Part shown: positions 1-7,423 of the stretch, piece after piece
Numbering within the stretch: position 1 is the first letter of the stretch
Layout of the letters: every line of letters begins with the position of its first letter
Assembly: GCF_004348665.1 (NCBI RefSeq)
Contig: NZ_SMKM01000032.1
Span: forward strand, 1 to 35,189
Length of the DNA stretch: 35,189 nt
Direction of reading: 5' to 3'
Origin: Actinomadura sp. GC306
GTDB lineage: Bacteria; Actinomycetota; Actinomycetes; Streptosporangiales; Streptosporangiaceae
Position numbers and translations under genes: made by a program
The notes under the pieces: generated by a model
The model's input: only the letters and a program-made list of their open reading frames with translations
What the model was told of the DNA's origin: nothing
The model's database searches: none

Positions 1-392
1 CCCTCGCGCCCCCTCACCATTCGAAACGCCCGCCCGAAGCTCACACATGATGCGCTAGTGATGACGCCGCCCGCTGGAACTCGGATGACTTCCGGGAACC
101 GAAATTTCACTCACGGCAACATGTGGCCGACGGCTTGACGCGCCGAGGCAGACGTCCTCGCGTTAAGCGATCGCTGTGCTGAGCGGTGACCGCGGGCAGC
201 GCCGCCCGGAGCGATGGCGCCGTTTCCGCCGCCCGCCGCGCCCGTGATGGGGCCGCCTCCGGCTCCGGCCGTCCCTCGTGCGGCCGGGTGATCAGGGGCG
301 GCCTCTCAGGCGTTTGCTCCGAATAGATCTTGGGCATCTGGACGTGACCGCATCCGAGCAGACCGGCTCCCACCCCCAAGAGGTCATCTCGT
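1..392. other. Non-coding stretch upstream of the carbon-starvation gene
   Basis: I see no convincing gene here. Open frames on both strands lack recognisable protein character and look like GC-driven shadows. The segment presumably holds the promoter of the downstream transporter operon. A TTGACG hexamer at 135-140 could be a -35 element, but nothing at the expected distance is a good -10. A purine-rich AAGAGG at about 379-384 precedes the ATG at 393 and is a plausible ribosome binding site. The left edge may also contain the end of an unseen neighbour's untranslated region. Confidence 0.6.
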
Positions 393-2090
393 ATGAACGC
401 ACTCCCCCTGATGCTGATCGGGCTCGCGATGTTCGCGGGCGGATACGTCCTCTACTCGAAGTTCCTGGGCGACCGGGTCTACAGGCTCGACGCCTCGTTC
501 AAGACGCCCGCGCACGAGTTGCGGGACGGGGTCGACTACGTCCCGACCAACAAGTTCGTGCTGTGGGGTCACCACTTCACGTCGGTAGCGGGCGCGGCGC
601 CGATCGTCGGGCCCGCGGTCGCCGTTATCTGGGGCTGGCTGCCCGCGTTCCTGTGGGTCACGGTCGGCACGGTCTTCTTCGCGGGGATGCACGACCTGGG
701 CGCCCTGTGGGCCTCGGCGCGCAACAAGGGCCGCTCGATCGGCACGCTCTCCGGCCGCTACATCGGGCGGCGGGGCGCGAACCTGTTCCTCGTCGTGATC
801 TTCCTGCTGCTGCTGATGGTGATCGCGGCGTTCGCGGTGGTCATCAAGGATCTGCTGATCGCCACCCCCTCGGTCGTGATCCCGGCCTGGGGCGCGATCG
901 TGGTGGCGCTGGTGGTCGGTCAGGCGGTCTACCGCTTCAAGATGAACCTCGCGCTGGTCACCGTGGTCGGTGTCGCGGTGCTCTACGCCCTGATCTTCCT
1001 CGGGGACGCGGTGCCGGTGGAACTGCCCGACCCGTTCCTGGGCATGTCCCCGGCGACCTTCTGGATCGTCGCCCTGTTCCTCTACGCCGGCATCGCCTCG
1101 CTGCTGCCCGTGTGGGTGCTGCTCCAGCCGCGTGACTACATCAACGGCGTGCAGCTCTTCGTCGGGCTCGGCATCCTGTTCGCCGGGGTGCTGCTGAGCG
1201 CCCCCGCGATCGTCGCCCCGGCCGTCAACGACGCGGTGCCCGCGGGCACGCCGGACCTGATGCCGCTGCTGTTCGTCACCATCGCGTGCGGTGCGATCTC
1301 CGGGTTCCACGGCATGGTGTCCTCGGGCACCAGCTCGAAGCAGCTCGACAAGGAGACGGACGCCCGCTTCGTCGGCTACTTCGGCGCGGTGGGCGAGGGC
1401 ATGCTCGCGCTCGGCGCGATCATCGCGACCGTCGCCGGCTTCCGGACCGTGGCCGACTGGGAGGCCGTCTACGGCGCCTTCGGCGAGGCGGGCGTCGGAG
1501 CGTTCGTCGACGGCGGGGGCGCGATCGTCAAGGACGGCCTGGGGCTGCCGGCCTCGGTGAGCGCGACGGTCCTCGCGACGATGGCGGTCCTGTTCGCGGC
1601 CACCACGATGGACACCGCCGTGCGCCTGCTGCGCTTCGTCGTCCAGGAGGCCGGCGAGGTCGCCAAGGTGAAGATCGGCAACGGGGTCGCCACCCTCGTC
1701 GTGCTCGTCATCGGGATGGGGCTCACCTTCAGCCAGGGCTCGGACGGGGCCGGCGGCCTGCGGATCTGGCCGCTGTTCGGCACCAGCAACCAGCTGCTGG
1801 CCGCGCTGACGCTGTCGATCATCGTGGTCATGCTGCTCCGCAAGCGGCGCAACCCGGTGCCCGTGCTGGTGCCGCTCGCGATCGTCTTCGTGATGTCGTT
1901 CTGGGCGGCGATCGTGCAGCTCGGCGACTTCTACGACGAAGGCGACTGGCTGCTGCTGGCCATCGACGTCGTCATCATCGTCGCCGCCGTGTGGGTCGCC
2001 TTCGAGGCGGTCGTCGCGATGCGCCGGGCGTCCCGGGAACCGCCGGAGGCCCCCGACGCCGACCTGAAGGATGTCGAGGCGAAGGCGTGA
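393..2090 (+). CDS. cstA: CstA-family carbon starvation / peptide-pyruvate transporter
   Basis: This is a 565-residue polytopic inner-membrane protein with more than a dozen hydrophobic segments. The N-terminal half has the CstA hallmarks: a GDRVYRLD-type segment near residue 27, the YVPTNKFVLWGHHFTSVAG block near residues 50-68, and IVGPAVAVIWGW after it. The centre has FHGMVSSGTSSKQL, also diagnostic, and the C-terminal half carries the CstA_5TM region with FGTSNQLLAA. CstA relatives import peptides or pyruvate under carbon limitation. The length matches shorter Gram-positive members rather than the roughly 700-residue E. coli protein. The ATG at 393 has an AAGAGG ribosome site. The stop overlaps the GTG of the next gene (GTGA at 2087-2090), so the three genes 393-3309 are probably one translationally coupled operon. 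Family assignment is secure; the substrate is unknown. Confidence 0.93.
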   Translation: MNALPLMLIGLAMFAGGYVLYSKFLGDRVYRLDASFKTPAHELRDGVDYVPTNKFVLWGHHFTSVAGAAPIVGPAVAVIWGWLPAFLWVTVGTVFFAGMHDLGALWASARNKGRSIGTLSGRYIGRRGANLFLVVIFLLLLMVIAAFAVVIKDLLIATPSVVIPAWGAIVVALVVGQAVYRFKMNLALVTVVGVAVLYALIFLGDAVPVELPDPFLGMSPATFWIVALFLYAGIASLLPVWVLLQPRDYINGVQLFVGLGILFAGVLLSAPAIVAPAVNDAVPAGTPDLMPLLFVTIACGAISGFHGMVSSGTSSKQLDKETDARFVGYFGAVGEGMLALGAIIATVAGFRTVADWEAVYGAFGEAGVGAFVDGGGAIVKDGLGLPASVSATVLATMAVLFAATTMDTAVRLLRFVVQEAGEVAKVKIGNGVATLVVLVIGMGLTFSQGSDGAGGLRIWPLFGTSNQLLAALTLSIIVVMLLRKRRNPVPVLVPLAIVFVMSFWAAIVQLGDFYDEGDWLLLAIDVVIIVAAVWVAFEAVVAMRRASREPPEAPDADLKDVEAKA

Positions 2091-2344
2091 CGTCCCGCTG
2101 GGCTTCGTTCCGGGCCGGGCTGGAGGAGTTCTACGCCGGTCCCTACCGGCGCACCTTCGCCCGCGCCCGGCGCGAGGAGGACGATTTCTTCCGGATGGTC
2201 GTCCTAGCGGAGGCGCTGGGTGTGCCCGACCCGGCCGCGTACTACACGGCCGAGCTCATGCCCGCCCTTTATGAGGACTTCCATACCTGGCACCGGCGGA
2301 TGGGCATGGAGCGTTCGCCGCTGGAGCATGTCGGGTGCTGCTAG
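2087..2344 (+). CDS. Small CstA-associated protein ending in Cys-Cys (cory-CC-star type)
   Basis: This 85-residue protein starts at a GTG whose last two bases lie in the cstA stop codon. It is mostly helical in composition, rich in Arg, Glu and aromatic residues, without a membrane segment or signal peptide, and ends in His-Val-Gly-Cys-Cys immediately before the TAG stop. I recall an actinobacterial family named cory-CC-star for this C-terminal Cys-Cys-stop, encoded beside CstA and an ArsA-like ATPase, and the context here fits. The two terminal cysteines are the only cysteines in the protein and suggest metal or thiol chemistry, lipidation or a handed-over tail. No function is established from sequence. 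It overlaps both neighbours, which strongly supports that it is translated. Confidence 0.8.
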   Translation: MTSRWASFRAGLEEFYAGPYRRTFARARREEDDFFRMVVLAEALGVPDPAAYYTAELMPALYEDFHTWHRRMGMERSPLEHVGCC

Positions 2345-3309
2345 ACCTCGTTGCGGAGCGCCGGGTCGTCTTTGTGGGCGGCAAGGGCGGGGTCGGTAAG
2401 ACGTCCATCGCGGCGGCGCTCGCCCTTGGCCGTGCCGGGGCGGGTGGCCGGGTGCTGCTTGTTTCTACGGATCCCGCCCATAGCCTCGGCCACCTGTGGG
2501 GGCGCCAGGTGGGGGACGAGCCCGTGCGCCTCGTCGGGTTCGGGACGACGACGGGTCACGTTGACGGGCTGGAGATCGACCCGGAGCGGACGGTCGAGCG
2601 GCACCTGTCCGCCGTCGCCGGGACGATGCGGCGCCTGCTCCCCGAGCGGATGCACGGGCCGGCCGCCCGGCACCTGGAGCTGGCCCGGCAGGCGCCCGGC
2701 ACCCACGAGTCGGCGGTGCTGGAGCGGGTCGCCGAGACGGTGGAGCTCGGGGACGAGGCGTACGACCTGGTCGTCTTCGACACCGCCCCGTCCGGCCACA
2801 CGCTGCGGCTGCTCTCACTGCCCGAGCAGCTGACCGCCTGGTCGGAGACCCTGCTCGCCAACCGCGACCGGTCCGACCGGTTCGGCGCCGCCGTGCGCGG
2901 TCTCGGCGGCGGCGCGGAAACCGACCGGGACGCCGAGCTGCGCCGGATCCTCGTCCGCCGGCGCGATCGCTTCTCCCGGCTGCGCGACGTGGTGACCGAC
3001 CCGGCGCGGACCGGCTTCGTGATCGTGCTGACCGCCGAAGTGCTGCCGATCGCGGAGACCATGGAGGTGTACGAGAAGCTCACCGGGCTGGGTGTCGACG
3101 TGACCGCCCTCGTCGCCAACCGCCGTTCGCCGGGGGACGCCGGGGAACTGCTCGCCCGGAGCCGGAAGCAGGAGGACGAGCACCTCGTCCGGCTGCGGCG
3201 GCGGATCCCGGACGTGCCGCTGCTCGACGTGCCGCTGCTGCCGGGGGACCTGGTGGGGACGGAGGCCCTCGCCGCCCTGGCCGACCGGCTCGGGCCGTCC
3301 CCTCCCTGA
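2335..3309 (+). CDS. ArsA/Get3-family P-loop ATPase, cysteine-free
   Basis: This 324-residue single-domain protein has the deviant Walker A motif GKGGVGKT at residues 16-23, a switch-like STDPAHSLG at about 44-52, and the family signature DTAPSGHTLRLL at 149-160, followed by a TAEVLPIAET segment typical of ArsA/Get3. It contains no cysteine, so it lacks both the arsenite-binding thiols of ArsA and the CxxC zinc motif of Get3. No arsB, arsC or arsR lies nearby. An arsenite pump role is therefore unlikely; a partner ATPase for CstA or for the Cys-Cys-tailed protein is a better inference. The GTG start at 2335 lies 10 bases inside the preceding gene, implying coupling. The fold is certain, the role is not. 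Confidence 0.88.
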   Translation: MLLDLVAERRVVFVGGKGGVGKTSIAAALALGRAGAGGRVLLVSTDPAHSLGHLWGRQVGDEPVRLVGFGTTTGHVDGLEIDPERTVERHLSAVAGTMRRLLPERMHGPAARHLELARQAPGTHESAVLERVAETVELGDEAYDLVVFDTAPSGHTLRLLSLPEQLTAWSETLLANRDRSDRFGAAVRGLGGGAETDRDAELRRILVRRRDRFSRLRDVVTDPARTGFVIVLTAEVLPIAETMEVYEKLTGLGVDVTALVANRRSPGDAGELLARSRKQEDEHLVRLRRRIPDVPLLDVPLLPGDLVGTEALAALADRLGPSPP

Positions 3310-3338
3310 CGCTCCCCTGTGGCTGTGCTGACTCGGCG

Positions 3339-3344
3339 TATCCT
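3339..3344 (+). promoter_or_regulatory. Candidate -10 element for leaderless AraC-type gene
   Basis: TATCCT ends 7 bases before the GTG at 3351, so transcription would begin at or next to the start codon. No Shine-Dalgarno sequence precedes that GTG. The -35 region is not recognisable, so this rests on spacing alone. Confidence 0.35.
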
Positions 3345-3350
3345 TCGTGC

Positions 3351-4061
3351 GTGGAACTGCGCTTCGGGACGCGCCAATCCGACTCGCCGTGGGTCGGCAC
3401 CGTCTGGACCTGCACGAGCGAGCAGGTCACGGAGATGACGTCCGTGGCCGGGGTGCGCTGGGGTCTGGTGTTCTGGAGGCAGGACGGCCGGGCGTACGCG
3501 AGCATCACCGGCCCCGGGACCCGGGCCGGCACGGCGCCGGTACCGGAGGGCGCGGTCTTCACCGGCATCGACTTCGCGGTGGGCACCTCGCTGCGGGCCA
3601 TGCCGATGCCCGCGCTGGTCGACGGCGGTGTGGAGCTCCCCGACACCACGCGCCGGACGTTCCGGCTGGACGGCGCGCGCTGGGAGATTCCCGGCCCCGA
3701 CGACGCCGAGGCCCTGGTCGAACGGCTCGTCCGGGCCGGGATCGTGGTCGGTGACCCGCTCGTCGCCGGGGTGCTGCGGGGGCACCGGCCGGACGTCTCG
3801 GAGCGCACGGTCGAACGCCGGTTCCGCGCCGTGACCGGGCTGACGCGGGGCGCCGTCCGGCAGATCGAGCGGGCCCGCACGGCGGCGGGGCGGCTGGCCG
3901 CCGGCGAACCGGCCGCCGACGTCGCCGCCGGGCTCGGCTACTTCGACGAGCCGCACCTGGCCCGGGCGCTGCGCTCCTACGTCGGACGCACCGCCGGGCA
4001 GCTGCGTCAGGGCACCGGCGGCGCGATCGGCCTCGACCTGGCTCAGCGTTCGACGTCGTAG
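3351..4061 (+). CDS. AraC-family transcriptional regulator
   Basis: This 236-residue DNA-binding protein has an N-terminal sensor half (about residues 1-125, with many aromatic residues and a possible cupin-like fold) and a C-terminal AraC double helix-turn-helix. The recognisable HTH parts are SERTVERRFRAVTG (about 151-164), then DVAAGLGYFDEPHLARALRS near 192-211, matching the conserved second HTH of the family. The GTG at 3351 has no ribosome site and is probably leaderless. It is 41 bases downstream of the ATPase gene but is unlikely to belong to that operon, given its own promoter-like element. Its 3' end overlaps the convergent reductase gene by 19 bases, and it may regulate that gene. 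The ligand is unknown. Confidence 0.85.
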   Translation: MELRFGTRQSDSPWVGTVWTCTSEQVTEMTSVAGVRWGLVFWRQDGRAYASITGPGTRAGTAPVPEGAVFTGIDFAVGTSLRAMPMPALVDGGVELPDTTRRTFRLDGARWEIPGPDDAEALVERLVRAGIVVGDPLVAGVLRGHRPDVSERTVERRFRAVTGLTRGAVRQIERARTAAGRLAAGEPAADVAAGLGYFDEPHLARALRSYVGRTAGQLRQGTGGAIGLDLAQRSTS

Positions 4062-4621
4062 ACCAGCTTCAGGATCCCGTTCGGGTAGCTGTCCGTCTCG
4101 CGGAGCTTCAGCATGTACTTGTCGCGGTCGGCCCGTCCGAACAGGCTCTTCCCGGCACCGAGCAGCACGGGGAAGACCAGCAGGTTGTACTGGTCGATCA
4201 GGCCCGCGTCCGACAGCCGCCGGGCCAGGTCCGCGCTCCCGTGGACGAAGATCGCACCGCCCTCACCCTCCTTCAGCGCGGCGACGTCCTCGGTCGAGCG
4301 CAGGATCGTCGTCGGGCCCCACCCGTCGACGAGGGCGTCCTCGGACAGCGTGCTCGACACCACGTACTTGGGCAGTTCCTTGTAGTCGGCGTGGTCCGCC
4401 GAGTCGGGCCAGGTCGTCGCGAACGCCTCGTAGCTGCGGCGGCCGAACATCAGCGCCGTCGTGTCGGCGAGCTCTTCGGCCTTCAGCGTCCAGGCTTCCG
4501 GGACGAATTCAAGGTCCTTGAACACCCAGCCGCCGCTGCGGTGGTCCTCCCCCGGCCCTCCGCCGGGCGAGTCCACGACTCCGTCGAGCGACATGAAACC
4601 GGTGTAGACGAGGTTGCGCAC
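4043..4621 (-). CDS. RibD C-terminal / dihydrofolate-reductase-family protein
   Basis: This 192-residue cytoplasmic protein begins with LVYTGFMSLDGVVDSPGG, the typical start of the RibD_C/DHFR-like family (YwjB/YyaP type). It has an LMFGRRSYEAFATTWP segment around residues 57-72, then KYVVSST, and near the C-terminus a VLLGAGKSLFG loop. These conserved parts bind NADPH in the family; the physiological substrate of this subgroup is usually unknown, and there is no riboflavin gene nearby. The start is GTG at 4621, preceded by GAGGAG at good spacing. Its stop overlaps the convergent AraC-type gene by 19 bases. It is not a true folA by position or length. Confidence 0.85.
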   Translation of the reverse strand: MRNLVYTGFMSLDGVVDSPGGGPGEDHRSGGWVFKDLEFVPEAWTLKAEELADTTALMFGRRSYEAFATTWPDSADHADYKELPKYVVSSTLSEDALVDGWGPTTILRSTEDVAALKEGEGGAIFVHGSADLARRLSDAGLIDQYNLLVFPVLLGAGKSLFGRADRDKYMLKLRETDSYPNGILKLVYDVER

Positions 4622-4810
4622 TGGAACGTTCTCCTCACGATCGGACGAGCTGCCCGGCTCACATTAGACAGCGGACGCGGCCCCGTCTTGGACGAAATCG
4701 ACACCGGTTCGGCTGTCGTTCACGTCAAGGCGCTGTCTTGTGGCGGCAGGGCCGAATATGCGGCACCTCTGTGCCCTCCGGCCGCCGCCGCATACGGTCT
4801 CCTGCCGGTG

Positions 4811-4841
4811 TTGTCGCTGTGTCGGTGCCGCGCGGCATAGT
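4811..4841 (+). promoter_or_regulatory. Candidate promoter for leaderless HEAT-repeat gene
   Basis: TTGTCG at 4811-4816 and CATAGT at 4836-4841 are separated by 19 bases. The -10 ends 7 bases before the ATG at 4849, the spacing expected for a leaderless transcript. No ribosome site precedes that ATG. Confidence 0.4.
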
Positions 4842-4848
4842 GCCGCGT

Positions 4849-6936
4849 ATGTTCAGCGGACTACACGACATCGACTGGTCGTCAATGGAGCATGCGTACG
4901 GTTCGGCCGACGAGGTCCCGGCCCTCCTGCTGGCGCTGCGTTCCTCGGACGCGGAGGAGCGGCGGAAGGCTCTTGGCAGGTTCTACGGCGCGGTCCATCA
5001 CCAGGGCGATGTGTACCCGTGCACGACGGCGAGCCTTCCGTTCCTGTTCGAGCTGGCCGATGACGTCACGACGCCTGACCGGGCCGACATCGTTGAGTTG
5101 CTGGTGAGCATCGGCTCAGAGGCCCACGGTCGCTGCGACGGGCCGTACGACGGGTCCGAATCCCACGTCGAAGCGGTTGCGGCCATGCGCAGCCGTGCTG
5201 AGACGCTCATCAGGTTCGCCGGCGATCCCGATGTCCGCGTACGCCGAGCCGTGATCCCCGGGCTCGGGTTGTTCATCGACGACGTCGACCGGGCTTCGGC
5301 AGTGCTGCGTGATCGGCTGTCGGCCGAGCCGAGCATCGTCGAGCAGTTGCTGGTCGTTGAGGCGATGGCGACCCTGGCCCTGCGCTTGCCGGAGCGTGCC
5401 GAGGCCCAGGCGATGACGGCGTTCGCCAAGCTCGCCGCCGACCGTGCGGCATCCCCTCAGATCAGGCTCGCGGCCGTGGTCCAACGAGCGCGCTGCGCGC
5501 CCGACCATATAAGTGATGACACGATTGCGACCGCGATCGGCCTGCTGCGCGAGATGGACGAAGCCGCAGTGCCGGCCGAAGCATGGTGCGACCCGCATCG
5601 CCCGACGGGCTCAACAGGCTTCGGAGACGGAGCGCCACCGCAGATTGTCGCCGCTTTCGAGGACCTCGAACGCCGCAGTCGGATTCACTCGCCAACCACG
5701 GATCTCCTGCGCAGCTTCCACTGGACCTTGGCGGCAAAGGTTCCGCAGCGCACGACGCTTCTCGCCGAGCAGCTGCGCAGCCACGATCCCGGCGCCCGTC
5801 TGGACGCCATCCGGATCAGCGCCGACCTCATGAAGTCATGGCGCGGTGACCACACACGGCTCATAACTCTCGTCGCCGAACACCTCGACGCGTCCCACGA
5901 GGAAGTCGCCGCGGAGGCGGCGGCCGCGTTGAACGCCTGCCATGCGATCGCCGAACCGGCACGCGAGGCCCTGGCCGCACACGTCGCCGCGCAGTACGCC
6001 GCGTACGGGCCGGACGTCTGGCTCACGCCCCAGGTCCACCTGCGCAGAAGTCACCAAGAGGCCGTCCAAGCGCTGGCCCGTCTCGGCGACGAGCGAGCGT
6101 TGCCGAGCATCCTCACCGCCCTGGACGGCGGCAACGACGCCTGGCGGGCGGCACAGGTCGCTGGAGCACTCCCGCAAGCCGCCGACCAATTGGTGCCCCG
6201 TTTGTGCGACCACTTGAGGAGTCTCGACCTCACCCAGAGTCTGTGGGAGATGAGCGCGCGCTCTGACCTGTCGGCGCTGACCGCCCTCGCCGACGACAGC
6301 GCCATCGGCGCGATCACCGAGACGCTGGCCACGGCAGTGGCTCATGAGCTGTGGTCTGTCGCGTGCTCGGCCTTGGAGGCGTTGAGGGCTCTCGGACCGT
6401 CAGCGGCTCCCGCCCTGCGAACGATCCGGTCCCTGATCACGGCGTCCGACGCCCAGGTGCGTCCGGCCGCCGTTGCCGCGCTGTGGGCCATCACCGGAGA
6501 CCCGGACGAAGTCATGCGGCCGTTGCTCAACCTGCTCGACGACTCCGCCCCGTACCGGATCGGGGAGGCGGCCACCGTCCTCGCCGAGATCGGCCCTCCC
6601 GCGCCAGAAGCACTGCCTCGCCTACGGGACCTGCTGACCCACGACTACGAATGGGTCCGAGTTCCCTGCGCGGCCGCCCTCTGGGAAATCGGCGGCGATG
6701 CCGAAGCGTCAGCCGTCCTGGACACGCTCCTTCAAGCCTGGGAGCAGAACTCTGCGACCGCCAACGAGGTCGTTGCCTGCTTGGACCGCATGGGCCCCGC
6801 CGCAAGACCCGCTCTGCCCCAACTCCGCTCCGAACTGCACCAGCCCCAGCGTCGCGGCATGTACAACAGCATCGACAACGACGAAAAGCTGCAAGAGACC
6901 AGCCGCACCCTCGTCGAACGGCTGACCGCGAATTGA
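4849..6936 (+). CDS. HEAT-repeat protein of unknown function
   Basis: This 695-residue protein has no signal peptide or membrane segment. The N-terminus (DWSSMEHAYGSADEVPALLLAL, then ALGRFYGAVHHQGDVYPCT and PFLFELA) matches a common actinobacterial HEAT-repeat family. Repeated helical pairs with Ala/Leu-rich cores, such as VRRAVIPGLGLF, AVQALARLGDERALPSILTAL, VRPAAVAALWAITGDP and AALWEIGGD, run through the rest. HEAT arrays serve as protein-binding scaffolds. I chose the ATG at 4849, not the upstream in-frame GTG at 4738, because the protein-like sequence starts there and a -10 element sits at leaderless distance. No neighbour clarifies its partner. Confidence 0.82.
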   Translation: MFSGLHDIDWSSMEHAYGSADEVPALLLALRSSDAEERRKALGRFYGAVHHQGDVYPCTTASLPFLFELADDVTTPDRADIVELLVSIGSEAHGRCDGPYDGSESHVEAVAAMRSRAETLIRFAGDPDVRVRRAVIPGLGLFIDDVDRASAVLRDRLSAEPSIVEQLLVVEAMATLALRLPERAEAQAMTAFAKLAADRAASPQIRLAAVVQRARCAPDHISDDTIATAIGLLREMDEAAVPAEAWCDPHRPTGSTGFGDGAPPQIVAAFEDLERRSRIHSPTTDLLRSFHWTLAAKVPQRTTLLAEQLRSHDPGARLDAIRISADLMKSWRGDHTRLITLVAEHLDASHEEVAAEAAAALNACHAIAEPAREALAAHVAAQYAAYGPDVWLTPQVHLRRSHQEAVQALARLGDERALPSILTALDGGNDAWRAAQVAGALPQAADQLVPRLCDHLRSLDLTQSLWEMSARSDLSALTALADDSAIGAITETLATAVAHELWSVACSALEALRALGPSAAPALRTIRSLITASDAQVRPAAVAALWAITGDPDEVMRPLLNLLDDSAPYRIGEAATVLAEIGPPAPEALPRLRDLLTHDYEWVRVPCAAALWEIGGDAEASAVLDTLLQAWEQNSATANEVVACLDRMGPAARPALPQLRSELHQPQRRGMYNSIDNDEKLQETSRTLVERLTAN

Positions 6937-7081
6937 GCAACTCAGGCGACGCGCGGGAGTCGGAGATCAGTCTCTGAACTCCTGGTCGGCATCCGGCATT
7001 CTTGTACGCCGGTCGACCGTTCGAGCTCGCTGATCATGTCGTCCCGTTCGCGGTCTCCGGTGCTCGTGCCGACAGCATGCG

Positions 7082-7340
7082 GAGCACCGCATCGTCGTCC
7101 TCGGCGCCGGCCATGCCGGGGCCTACGTGCCCGGGAACCTGGCCCGTCGGCTGTCGCCGGTGGACACCGAGATCACCGCGGTCAAACGCCGTGCCGCACT
7201 TCGTCCAGCGGCAGCGGCTGAACCAGCTGGCGGCCGGGCTGGAGGTCGCGGCGCCGCCGCTCACCGACGTCTTCGCGGTGCGGCGACGGTACTGTCCTGG
7301 CGTCCGACGCGACCGTGTGGACGGCCGGGTTCGCGGTCCT
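7082..7340 (+). pseudogene. Broken NDH-2-type FAD-dependent oxidoreductase
   Basis: Three pieces in three different frames spell a pyridine nucleotide-disulfide oxidoreductase. Frame 2 from 7082 reads EHRIVVLGAGHAGAY then NLARRLSPVDTEITAV, the FAD-binding GxGxxG beta-alpha-beta unit. One extra A in the AAA run at 7184-7186 shifts the reading to frame 3, which continues NAVPHFVQRQRLNQLAAGLE to about 7280. A junction near 7279 then jumps to frame 1, GDGTVLASDATVWTAGFAV, which in intact relatives lies roughly 200 residues downstream. A frameshift plus a large internal deletion therefore destroyed the gene; the C-terminus is missing as well. The sequence at 6937-7081 has no clear remnant. The reading relies on memory of the family pattern. 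Confidence 0.75.
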
Positions 7341-7367
7341 CTCTCGTGGGCTGGACGGTGACGTGGC

Positions 7368-7402
7368 GTGGGCGGGCTCGGGCTTTTGCCGAGCCCGCCC
7401 AC
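7368..7402. terminator. Strong hairpin terminator after the GH62 gene
   Basis: Perfect 14-base arms at 7368-7381 and 7389-7402 enclose a 7-base loop containing TTTT. It lies 21 bases beyond the stop of the minus-strand GH62 gene and could work on either strand. There is no strong U tract, as is usual in high-GC actinomycetes. Confidence 0.75.
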
Positions 7403-7423
7403 CTTGGGTCGGGTGGGTGGTTG

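Noticed and set aside
107..379. 90-residue minus-strand frame before cstA with a Cys near the N-terminus
   Set aside because: Superficially lipoprotein-like, but Pro/Arg-rich, with no lipobox spacing or hydrophobic stretch, so not called.
278..1135. Long plus-strand frame overlapping the start of cstA
   Set aside because: Arg/Gly/Ala-rich translation without domain character; a shadow of cstA in a GC-rich sequence.
384..1310. Minus-strand frame opposite cstA
   Set aside because: Low-complexity Asp/Arg/Gln/His text typical of antisense high-GC frames.
2335..3309. Arsenite-pump ATPase ArsA
   Set aside because: No cysteines and no arsenic-resistance genes nearby, so only the family name is kept.
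4043..4621. True dihydrofolate reductase FolA
   Set aside because: Sequence matches the RibD C-terminal/YwjB type, not FolA, and no thyA or folate gene is adjacent.
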